Shown: positions 49,820-59,800 of the stretch, piece after piece | How positions within the stretch are numbered: the first letter of the stretch is position 1 | How the letters are laid out: the number at the start of each line of letters is the position of its first letter | DNA from: Trileptium ribeirensis | Lineage: Eukaryota; Nematoda; Enoplea; Enoplida; Thoracostomopsidae | Reading direction: 5' to 3' | Assembly: GCA_030248225.1 (NCBI GenBank) | Contig: JASANE010021275.1 | Coordinates: 61,453-125,452, forward strand | Length of the DNA: 64,000 bases | Notes under the pieces: model-generated | The model's input: only the letters and a program-made list of their open reading frames with translations | Database searches by the model: none | What the model was told of the DNA's origin: nothing | Translations under genes and position numbers: made by a program

Positions 49820-52800
49820 TTAATGACGCCCACTTTTTTCGGGTTTTAGCTCAGTATCCAATTGGGGACACTTCCGGAAAATAAAGTCTTGACGGCTACC
49901 GTAAACCGTCGATGTCCTTAAAGAGAGTCGGCTTCAATTAAATTTGCCGACTTTAAGTTTGAATCTTCCGAGTACTCGGAAGTTGACCATCTGTGATTTT
50001 TGTCCGAATTTTCCCAAGAAAAGTCAATTTTGAAGTCCCTATTTCCCGTCCTCATCGCCGGATGTCCAGCGAAATCAGATCCTAAACTAACAAAATTTAA
50101 ACTGTTTCCGGTCCCAGCTTAACTTAGACTGTTACAAATACTTTTGGGTCACGCAATTTCCTTCTTCAACCCCAATTAGCGTGACAATCTGCTCGAATTT
50201 TGGACTATTTACTCTTCCCAGCCCATCCGAGTCGGCAAACATCAACTCAGCCTTTGTGGTTTTCGACTTACCGTCCTCCTAATTAAGCTAAATTAAATTT
50301 AAGAGTGACCCGCACTAGCGAGGACATCTTAGACAAGCAAGAAAGATCAAGCTAATTTCCAATTTTCCATGCGAGTATGTCTGTTTCGGAGTCGCGCCGG
50401 GGGGGAACCACCGGCGGGAATGTGCCCGTCTCAAGGTCAGAGACAGGGAAAACCTTAACATATTCCTACCTGCTCAGCGACCCGGTTCCAGGGCCCCTAG
50501 GGTCCGCGGGAGGGCCCTAAAGTCGCCCCCCCGGTTGTACTATCTGTTCGTCTTTCGTCCGTCCGTAAAACTCTGAAATTTAACGAGTTTTAGTATGTGG
50601 TGTCCTCGTTCGTCCGTTTTTCGGTGTCCTTATGTATACATCTTATATATATATATGTATATATCTACAAATACTCACGGAAGATACACGAACACATACA
50701 CAAACACACACTACACGTTAGACATGCTGGCGTCCTGAGCGACAGAAAGGTCGCTCAGGATAAACACATACTCACAACACACCAAACACAACAACAACAA
50801 AGCAACAAAGAAGAAAACCGACCAGAAACGTCGGTTAGAGAGAAAGAACGAGGACAAAAGCGAAAGGACTGCGAGGACACGAGGCGGGAGTGGGAAGGGA
50901 AGCGGGACAAGGGGAATCCGGGGCGATTTTCGAGGGGCTGGGGTCAGATTCGATCCCAGGACGGAAAACGGGGTCGATTGATACCAAACACGAGGGGGTT
51001 AGGCGTAATAACGGGCCGGGACCCATCCATGGGTTCTGATGTGTATTAGTATGGGGGCTTTTAGCGGGCTCTCCTACCTTAACGGTTGGGCGGAGCGACG
51101 CCCGCCAGGTATCGTTGGACTCACCGTCCAACGGCGGTTCGAACGAGGGGTGATATCGCCACTGGGGCGGTAGGAGTAAAAACGGTACTAAAATTGGTGC
51201 GGTTAGAGATAGTCGTGGCTACAATGGGGGGCGCGTTTGTTGGTCGTTCGGGTTAACGGGGCGGCGGATCGAGACCCGCCGGGTATTTTTGGAAATGTCT
51301 CATCGAGACGAATCTAATGAGGGGCGGTTCGCCCATTTTAGAGTAGAGTGAAAAATCTCAAATTGTCGGCGCCCATCAGCAGTTGGCAGCAGCTTTCCAA
51401 GCAACTTCGCGTGGCTGCCGCGGGTCAGCGGGGATTCGGGCGGAGGTTCAAAGCATATGGTTGGATTCAACTAGTCGCGGTGAACAAAACGAGGGGTCGC
51501 ATGCGCTGGTTCTGACGCGGGGTACGGCGACGGGAATGTCGGAGAGTGATGGCTTTATATCGGTTGCATACCGCAATAGGCTACAGAAACAAGGCGGTTT
51601 TGCCTAAAAAATCGTCCACTAGGCACACACATAAATAGATACATGTACATATTTTATATATGATATGTCCTAACTACATGGAAAGAGATTATCCGGGTTC
51701 CACAGTGACAATCCTACCTAGCGTAAGTAGCGATTGTCTCAACGTATCACAAGTGAAGTTCTGGCGTCGTCCAGAGCGGGTTTGCAAGGTCCCCTCACAC
51801 TTCCCCAACGTGTTCTACCCGTCTATTGTGGTTAAGTTCAGGATCACGGCATCATGGACGGTGGCGGGCCTTCGGATTAACCCGGCATCCGTTGTTACGT
51901 ATGCTTGCAACAACCATCAAAAACGTGATTTCCACTTGTTCTGTCCTGTTGTTTTCCGTAACCATTGCTCATTATATCGTTAACACCAAGTAAATTTAAT
52001 ATTTTTGATTTCGGTCTTAATAAGCATGCTTTCTCGAATGTGCAGCCAGGGGCCTCCTAATCCCGGACGGTTGTAACCGTCAAAGTGTTAACGCGCGGCA
52101 GCGACTAGTGGTGGTTTTTTTTCAGCGTGCTGCCTACTTTCTTTCGGTGTGATGAAGCGTGGGGTCCATTATCCTAAATCGGCTTGATCAACCTGATTTC
52201 GTTATTTAGTTCGGAGTGCCTCACACAACACTCGTCCCAATGATCAGTTCCGGCAAGTAACACAAACGGCATACAACATGTTCGGTACAAACGGTATATG
52301 ATACAACATGGTATACGATACTTTTACACAAAACAGTGCACCATGTTTTTTACACAAAACGGTTTACAATATTTTTACACAAAACGGTTTACAGTATTTT
52401 TACACAAAACGGTTTACAATATTTTTATACAAAACGGCATACAGTATTCTTACACAAAACGGTTTACAATATTTTTATACAAAACGGTTTACAATATTTT
52501 TATACAAAACGGCATACAGTATTCTTATACAAAACGGTTTACAATATTTTTTACAAAACGGTTTACACTATTTTTATACAAAACGGTTTACCATATTTTT
52601 ATACAAAACGGTTTACAATATTTTATTACAAAACGGTTTACACTATTTTTATACAAAACGGTTTACCATATTTTTATACAAAACGGTTTACAGTATTTTT
52701 ATACACAACGGTTTACAATATTTTTTATACAAAACGGCGTACAGTATTTTTATTCAAAACGGTTTACAACATTTTTGTACAGAACGGCATACAGTATTTT

Positions 52801-52934
52801 TATTCTCCTCAAAACGTTTCACTATTGCAGCCGATATCGCTTGTACAGACAATCGTGTGCGGCCGTTTCCCGGTACGATTTCATGTACGAAGGTCCTGAA
52901 GTGCCCGTGACAGGGTCGGAACGACCCTGTTACA
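49820..52934 (-). repeat. LTR-like repeat, right copy: probable 3' LTR of the Env-first retroelement
   Basis: On the minus strand it begins TGTAACAGGGTCGTTCC at 52934, preceded by the purine stretch AAGAGA (a weak polypurine tract), about 600 bp after the last ORF of the element. Minisatellite at 52290-52800. The body matches left copies 1 and 2 in inverse orientation to at least 49820. It probably continues inward to about 48.9 kb, but homology fades. Long LTRs supply promoter and polyadenylation signals. The 5' LTR is outside the window. The 5' end is well supported, the 3' end not. Confidence 0.7.
52290..52800 (-). repeat. 25-bp minisatellite inside the right LTR-like copy (about 20 units)
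   Basis: Units read ACAAAACGG(T/C)(T/A)TACA then (A/G)TATTTTTAT. Because the unit length is not a multiple of three and no frame contains a stop, all three plus-strand frames are open for about 190 codons, giving long false ORFs. Most of the array is very regular, so it is young. Confidence 0.92.
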
Positions 52935-53535
52935 TCTCTTATATTTTTAAATGGAAATGTTCGGACTTAGATATACGGGTTGCGAAGTAGAATTTCTCTG
53001 AGACCTATTTGCTAAGATAGCCGGCAAGTCTGGAGGTCTGGTAACTTGAGACCTCTGCAAAAATTTGGTATGGCTTTTACTCCGACATGTTACAGGAGTA
53101 TTAGCAGAACGTATCCATTGCTCGGTAATTTGTCGTTTTGCTTTTCTGAGACTGGGCATTTACTTTGTTTACTGGGGCTGGGTATGGTCATGTTAAATGG
53201 TCAATATTTACGTTGTAGTACAAATTTTCGAAGAATTCCAAATGAGTCCTCCGTAGTACAAATTTTCGAAGAATTCCAAATGAGTCCTCCTCCCATATTT
53301 TTAAGGGGAAAATGGACTTTCTACCTGGGGTTAAAAGATTGAATTGCGTCTCCATGCGCACCTTGTTGGCTGTACTTTACATAAATTTGCAAGCGCGAAG
53401 TAATATGATAACATTAACAGAAAACCACGTTATAGTACAACACATGTCAATACATATACAATGCAGTCCTTTGTCACCCTAGGTGCTAAATCTCTGCCGT
53501 ATTGGCTCCAATTCCATTGAGGAGTCCCTCTCGTC
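52935..53535 (-). other. 3' untranslated part of the retroelement
   Basis: Lies between the last ORF and the 3' LTR. It contains a perfect 38-bp tandem duplication, units 53215-53252 and 53253-53290. No ORF with a known domain. Confidence 0.65.
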
Positions 53536-54195
53536 TCATGACGTTATACCTTCCACCCATTTGCGGAGGAAGCCGATATAGGGCTCTGTGACGTGAGGTT
53601 CAGCAGAAGGGTTGTCGCTGGGGCCCGTTTCCCATGCTCCCGATTCTAGTAGTTCCGGCGGGTATAAGGGCATCGCCGCTTTCCGTGCCTGGTCCGGAAA
53701 TTGGCGTTTGATATCTTGAAATAGCTGAGTAAAGTCCTTAGCCCATGTGTTCACGTCGTCCTGTCCAACGTCCCATGTTGGTGGTGGTGGTGCTATGATA
53801 GCTCGAGCGTCATTGTTCAGGAGGTAATCGAAAGAGCAAATGTGCCGACGCACACGACGCATCACTTTGCTTGGGGTGTCCAAGAGACGACCTTCGAATG
53901 GTTTGGACCGAAGGGTGGCCATATATCCGCCAAGTATCACGATCGTCTCGGTCTGAGGCGTCGCGATGCACGTCGCCAGACGGACCAGGAATTGCATGGT
54001 AGCACCGGGCCAAGCGATGGCAAACCATCCCTTCGAAGTGGCCATTTTCGATAGCGGTGCGGCCATATTTTCGCCCAGAATAAGGACTTTGTGCCAGTTG
54101 GCAATTCCGTGACGGATGAAGGTCCGTATTTCTTCTAAGAGGTGTGACGTTGTGACATAGCCGTGGACGTCGGCCGAAGACGACGGCTTCTGGTC
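53536..54195 (-). CDS. Retroelement accessory domain: degenerate SGNH/GDSL-like segment
   Basis: The frame after the NADAR region carries HGIANWHKVLILGENMAAPL, then AIAWPGATMQ, then ETIVILGGYMATLR, and ends FLRKWVEGITS at a stop. The spacing of a VLI-x-G-x-x strand, a PGAT block and a VILGG block resembles blocks I, II and III of SGNH/GDSL hydrolases, but the expected nucleophile Ser (GDS) is replaced (GEN) and the block III Asn is absent (GGYM). If the fold is right, it is a catalytically dead relative. GDSL-type esterase domains are known in ORF1 of CR1-like LINEs. The frame differs from the NADAR ORF by one base. The join is near 54190. Confidence 0.4.
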   Translation of the reverse strand, partial: DQKPSSSADVHGYVTTSHLLEEIRTFIRHGIANWHKVLILGENMAAPLSKMATSKGWFAIAWPGATMQFLVRLATCIATPQTETIVILGGYMATLRSKPFEGRLLDTPSKVMRRVRRHICSFDYLLNNDARAIIAPPPPTWDVGQDDVNTWAKDFTQLFQDIKRQFPDQARKAAMPLYPPELLESGAWETGPSDNPSAEPHVTEPYIGFLRKWVEGITS

Positions 54196-54697
54196 CAAGA
54201 CCGATTCCACAAAACGAGTCGGTGCGATTCGCCTCCAATAATTGGGCATGGCCGGTGGCCAGTAGGACGTTTTGGAATTTGGGTATTGTGAATTTTTCGA
54301 GGAGCACCGTTCGCATGAGGTGCGGTAGGGCTGGGCGAAGGCGCTCCGTTGTTTCGGGATCGAGGAATTTAGATTTGTTCCTCCGTGAAATGGCTTTGAT
54401 GTCTCGAGCTCCCAGCTTGAGATCGGAGATGTTTTGTCTGGCCTGGTCCTCGTCAAATAAATAGGTGACGATGAGCTGATAGCCCTGCTCCGTTGAGGAG
54501 TATTCGATTGGGTATTGTTCGATAGTTTGACCCAACGGAGCCATATTTGATAATTCTGGCCAACGTGTGCCCTTTGATAGAAACGTTTCGGTGGGTGCGG
54601 CGTAGTTGATGGTGTAGAATGGCACACGCGGCGACGGGTATTGTTCCATTTTGTTGATTTGACGGTTGGTGTTTCTTGCAATAATATTCATCGCCAT
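54190..54697 (-). CDS. NADAR (YbiA-like) domain protein of the retroelement
   Basis: From the ATG at 54697, about residues 38-170 match the NADAR pattern: SNMAPL, an EYSSTEQGYQ block, FDEDQARQNI, GARDIKAISRR, a VLLEKF...FQNVLLATG block, then AQLLEANRTD and FCGIGLG. In known NADAR proteins (the YbiA family) the SNF, STEQ, KF..N..L..LLATG..LVEA...D..WGIGL order is diagnostic. Here Trp of WGIG is Cys. The family acts on NAD/ADP-ribose-related substrates. Some members remove ADP-ribose from guanine or cleave N-glycosidic bonds. The downstream frame is lost near 54190, where the neighbouring frame becomes coding. The role in the element is unknown, perhaps countering ADP-ribosylation defence (inference). 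Confidence 0.75.
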
Positions 54698-54863
54698 TAG
54701 TGGCGGTTCTTGAGGGCGTTGGTTGCGGGAGCTCGAGTTCTTGGGGGCGATGGTTTAGGTTGTCGGTGGAGTTATGGTAATCGTCTTCCCCGAGGTGGTT
54801 GTCTTGGAGCTCGAACCACCTCCAGTCCAATGTCACCAGGTCGTAATTGTCGTTGTCCGTCAT
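54453..54863 (-). other. Overlapping acidic ORF between ORF3 and the NADAR ORF
   Basis: It starts at the ATG at 54863 inside the end of the proline-rich ORF, in a different frame. The first 60 residues are Asp/Asn/Glu-rich (MTDNDNYDLVTLDWRWFELQ...). The later part overlaps the NADAR frame and is probably a shadow. It could be the real N-terminus of the NADAR protein if a frameshift near 54700 joined them. Confidence 0.3.
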
Positions 54864-56840
54864 TTTCGTCCGGTTCCAAATCAGGATGCGCGGCTAACAT
54901 GTCTTCAATGTCCTGGTCGTCAAATATGTCCCTGAAAGGTTCAAACATGTCGTGCTGGGCACGAACACTCCTGGCTGGAGGGTGCATAAGCATGACGGGG
55001 TCACGATGTCGAGTCGGTGGAGCAAAAGGCACGGTTTGTCTAACTGGGGCAGGTGGTCGGGGAGCAGGCTCTCGGGGCATCATACGTGGGATTACCACTC
55101 GGGCTTCTGGTCCGTGTGGTATATAGTCCGTATACACTCGGCGGCGGTCCCTAGCCTGACGATGTGGTTGGCGCCGAGTCGGTTCGGGAGGCTCAGCCCG
55201 GTCTTCGGTTTTCTCACCAAAAGGTCCTAACTCAGAGGAACCCTCACTTTCCACGGTAGAAGGGTCGAGTTCGAAGCGGGGTCTTCGACTAGGTCCCGGT
55301 AAGAGTTGACTCAGGGGTATTTCATCTTCCCAGTCGTCCCAACTGACATGCGGTTGAGCTTTAGCGCGTGCGGGTCGAGCTAGAGTCCCTTTTATGGCGG
55401 AGGATGCGCTGCGCGGCGGCGCTTTCTTCCTCCCCCGAACAGAAGAACCCTCAGTTGATCCGCCGATGGTCGAAGTTGTTTCGCTAACCGCGGGAACAGT
55501 TTGTTTTCCAGATCGTTTAGCTCTGCCACCCTCCGAAGATTCGGTGGGTTGACGTGACTCTTTCATATCTCTTTCCTTTTCCTCACGTCTCCTAGCCAAG
55601 CTCTCAACAAATTCTGCTACTATGTCATCGGCGGCCGTTCGGGCCTCCGAGGGTGGGTGCTGTATGATAGGTCCTGCTAAATATTCTACTAAGTCGGTTG
55701 CGTCCTGAAGTTCTCCTCGCGCACGGGCCTCTTCATCTCTGATTCTCTTCCTCTCTTCTAAGGCCCATTCCCATTCTGCTTGTTGGTTCTGTTTCCTAGT
55801 GGTCCAGCGACCAAAGGAAGAAACCTGAGGGGTACCAGTCTCTTGTTCCGGTAGGGGTGATAACGCAACAGGGGTTATCCGCTGCTGAGGTGGGGTCCTA
55901 GCTTTACGTTCCGCAAGGGGTGAGAGTAAGGGCGGGATTGTCCATCGATGCGGCGGTGTTGGGGAATCCACAGTTTCGGGTGATGTATCCTCAGAGTCTA
56001 CAGAAGACGCTGGTTCGTTAGCCGGTGAGGGGGTTTTAACTGGTTTCTGTCGTGGTTTAGGTACGGATTTTCTAGTTGGAGCTGGTTCTACGGGAGGCTG
56101 GCTATAAACTGGGGCGGATTGCGTAGGTGGTGGTCTAGGAGGTGTCGAATACGGTTCAATCCATTCGTCTGGGGTATAATCCTCTAGTGTAGCTTCGAAT
56201 CCTAGCGGCATTAACGGCGTGTGTGGGAGCGGGGTAGGTGGAGCTGAGTATGCGTGGCGGGGCTTGGGGTGTCGTTGTTCATGCAGTTCCGGGGACTCGC
56301 GATGAAGATGGTGCGGTGCTAGTGGTTTGTCCGAGTCAGTGATTAAGCGCTGTGGGCGCGGACTGCGGTAAGTTTGTGTAGCGGCTGCGGCGCGGCGCTG
56401 GGCAGGCGTAAGCGGCGAAGTCTGGACTGCGTGTTCCACGGCTGACGTTGGAGAGATAGCTTGTTCGGGCGTGTGAGGTGAGGACTCGTCTGGATCCTGT
56501 GAAGCAAGTAGTTCGACAAGGCCTAAGTCATTGACGTTGAATGGTCGTAACGAGCGGCCATTGCCTGATTGTTCCCGTATGGTAACTGGGGCAGTATGTT
56601 GTCCGTATTCCGGCGAGAATGAGCCTGGGGGTTTATCAAGCGCGTAAGGCAACTTAGCAGGGTCTTGTGTAGCGAGCTCCTGCGAGATAGCGGGCCATTC
56701 GGTGTCGAGGGTTCTATCGGGATCACAAATAGGTAATCTGTTTTGTTGCGGGGCTCCGGATGAACCTTGAGTTGGGGCCTGAATGGCTAATCGTTCCACT
56801 ACGGCACGGTGTATGTCAGCCTGAGCTTGACTAGATTAGG
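54772..56840 (-). CDS. Retroelement ORF3: long proline-rich, charged, disordered protein
   Basis: About 680 codons in the -1 frame relative to pol, overlapping the pol end by about 13 codons (its frame opens after a TAA near 56838, pol stops at 56801-56799). It is rich in Pro, Ser, Arg and Glu, with repeated SP, TP and PP motifs, a charged helical stretch EWALEERKRIRDEEARAR, and a C-terminal Arg/Pro-rich part. There is no ATG in the first 196 codons, so it is probably made by frameshifting or splicing rather than its own start. No known domain. It could be a displaced Gag-like or nuclear accessory protein, but nothing proves this. Confidence 0.6.
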
Positions 56841-59800
56841 ATAACCGATCTCCACGCTAGTAGTGTCGGATGCACCGTCGATATCTTGGCGCAGCCGGTC
56901 GACTGCCTCCGGGTCGGCAGCTTGTAGTTCCCTAGCGAAATATTTATCGGCAAGGATAGTTTCTCCTGGTTCCTGTAGTGCAGCCTCAATGTATGCGGGA
57001 GGCACGGCCTTTAGTAAATCGGCCATGTCCGGAAAGCTGCTAAGTGGGCGGTAGCATGGTTTGGTGCGGTTGATATGGACTACGTGGTCTGAGGCATTGG
57101 GTTGGCCGGGGAGTTTGACACAGATGCAGGGTAGCATTATCTTAGTGATTTGGTACGGTCCACACCATCTGCGTTCCAGTTTACGTGATAGTCCCGGTGT
57201 TGTGTAATATCGGTAGACCCATACATGGTCGTTAACTCGGTAGTCTGGGACCTTAATTTTGCGATTGTAGTAACGTTTTCTGTATTCCTTTGCGGATTCC
57301 ATAGAGCGATAGGCTCGGTCTCTGATCGTGGCTAGCCATCGTTGTACGTTAGCGCGATAAGCTTCTGCTCCCGGATAGCGTCCCCAATCAGTCTGTGTCT
57401 CGATTCCACCTGGCACACGGGGTTGGAATCCGTGCATGAGCATGAAAGGAGGGTAATGTGTAGAAGCGTGTACTGCGGAATTATAGGACATTATGCAGTA
57501 GGGTAGAACTTCATCCCACGTAGTGTGGTCATTCTCGGGTAAAGCTACTCTTAGAAGAAATAGAAGGGTGCGGTTGAAACGTTCGATCTCTCCGTTGGCT
57601 TTTGGATTGTAACTCAGAGTTTCTCGCTTAAAGGTGTGTAGCCTAGCGCATAGGGCTTCCATGACTTCTGAAACGAAGCATCCTCCTCGGTCGGAAACTA
57701 ATTCCTCGGGAGCGCCATAGCGGCACACCACGTCTTCGACGAAGACTCGGGCTACACTCTTGGCTGTTTGGTCAGGCAATGCGGCGGCGATGACTAGCTT
57801 AGTGAATTGGTCAATGAAGGCAATAACGTACCGATTTCCTTTTCGGGATAAAACTCGAGTGTCCAGTAGGTCGACAAACATGCGGTGCATTGGAGCGCTG
57901 GCCAGCGGATTATCTCCGAGCGCGGCTCGAACATTTTGTGGTAAGTTACGTGATCGCTGGCAAAGTACGCATCGTTTTACATATTCGTCGACGTCCTTAC
58001 CCATGGTCTCCCAATAATAGAATTGTTTAAGTTTGCTCAAGAGACGATCCCTACCTGGGTGTCCACCGAATAGAGTGTCGTGTTCGTGTTTGAGTATCTG
58101 TCGTATAAGCAGTCGAGGTACGCATAATTTAGGTCTGTGGTCGTTAGGCATGATGGGATGCAAGTAAAGAATGGCTGTGTCAGGGCAGAGACGGTAGTGA
58201 TGGGCTTCTAATTTGAGAGCAGTAGCTGCCTTTTCGTCAGCTGGTGGCTGTCGAGTGTGTAAGTACCACCATATGGGTCCAAATTGTTTGTCTCTACGTT
58301 GGATATAGGGTATGTAATTGAGGAGATTTCGTCCTTCATACTGTTGGAAGTGTGGTAAGTATATGTGTTCGCCGGTGTCATAAACCTGTTCAGGGCGTTG
58401 TAGTTGTACTCGGGGTCCACATGCGTAAGCAACCTTAATTAAAGTATCGAATTCCTCGACTTCTGGTAAACCACCATATCTTTTCCTAGAAGTTGTAGGT
58501 AGTGTCCGGGGTCTAGTGGGATCAGGTGTACCAGCAGTGGCACGAGCTGAGCTTTCGCCTGCAGCGCCAGGGGTAGGTGGTGTCGGAGCAGTCGGGGGTT
58601 CTTGTAGCAGCGTAGGTCGTACGAATGGACCAGGGGCTGATGAAGGTCCAGGGGCCGAGTCACTCACGTGTTCTTGAGTTGGAGCTGGTTCAGTCGGCGG
58701 TCCTGGAGCGGTCGAGCGCTTCCAAGGCATCTCGACTCCTTCGGGCCATGGGTCGTCGATGTCTCCACAGAAAATGAAACGCGTCGGGTCCGGTAGAGGA
58801 TCATATCCTGGTCCTCCGAACATACGGTAGAAGCGTTCTCTAACGTACTCGGGTGGAAGGTTAACGGGAGCGTCTGGAGGAAGTCCCATTAGCTGTCGCG
58901 TAAGTCGTTTCCAGGCTTCTTCGGTAGGAAGTCTCCGTGGTGGTTTGGCAGGAGCTTTGCCCTTGCCATAATCCTGTCCTTTCACGGCTACAGCCACCAT
59001 CCGAGCATGGTCCTGCTCGTCGTGATCGGCTTCGTCAGCGGAGTCGGAGAAGTCTATGTCATGTCGGGGATCGCGTGAAAGTCCATCGGCATTGGCGTTG
59101 GCCTTACCAGGGCGGTATTCAATGTTGAAACCACCGAATTCCATGAGTAACTCATTACGCCATTGGGCTAGGCGTGAATTTCGCGGTGGCCGTTCAAATA
59201 ATGCCTTGAGTGGCTTATGATCAGTCTCGACATGAAATTCATGTCCAAGCAGGTAATGCCTAAAATGCAGAGCAGCCCATCGAATAGCGAGGGCTTCAGT
59301 TTCTATAGCGGGGTATCGGCGTTGGTAGTCCACTAATGATTTGCTAGCATAGGCGATTGGCAATGTCCCTTTATCGGTCTTTTGCGAGAGCACGGCTCCT
59401 AAAGCGTATCCTGAAGCGTCCGTTTGTAGTATGAAGGGTTTGGAAAAGTCCGGGTAGATGAGTAGTGGTTCTTGTACCAGTGCTTTGCGTAGTTTTCCGA
59501 ATGCTTCCTCGCATTGCGGTGTCCATTTAAATTCGTTATCCTTACGTCGAAGGGCGTTGAGTGGTTCGCAGATTTCGGAATAGTGTGGTATGAATTTGTG
59601 GTAATAGCCTACAAGTCCTAGGAAGCTCTGTAGTTGTTTGAGTGTCTCGGGTCGTTTGTAGTTATCTATTGCGGCTGTTTTCTCGGGGTCGGGTTTAACT
59701 CCTTCAGAGCTAATAATGTGTCCAAGATATTTTAATTGTTTCTGCCCAAATTGGCATTTGGAGGGTTTCAGTTTGAGATTAGCCTTACGAAACCTATCGA

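Noticed and set aside
37979..52934. A single giant DNA transposon with 4-kb terminal inverted repeats
   Set aside because: The TGTAACAGG start at 52934 lies immediately after a retroelement's last ORF and a purine tract, as expected for a 3' LTR. No transposase lies between the arms. Two LTR-like copies in opposite orientation explain it more simply, though the inner boundaries are unresolved.
52298..52990. Three overlapping ORFs of about 190-230 codons rich in Tyr/Phe/Thr/Lys
   Set aside because: They are the same stop-free 25-bp minisatellite read in three frames, not genes.
53810..54189. Continuation of the NADAR reading frame after the domain
   Set aside because: The other frame carries the better protein-like sequence (SGNH-like blocks). 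The continuation is Arg/His/Ser-rich and looks out of frame.
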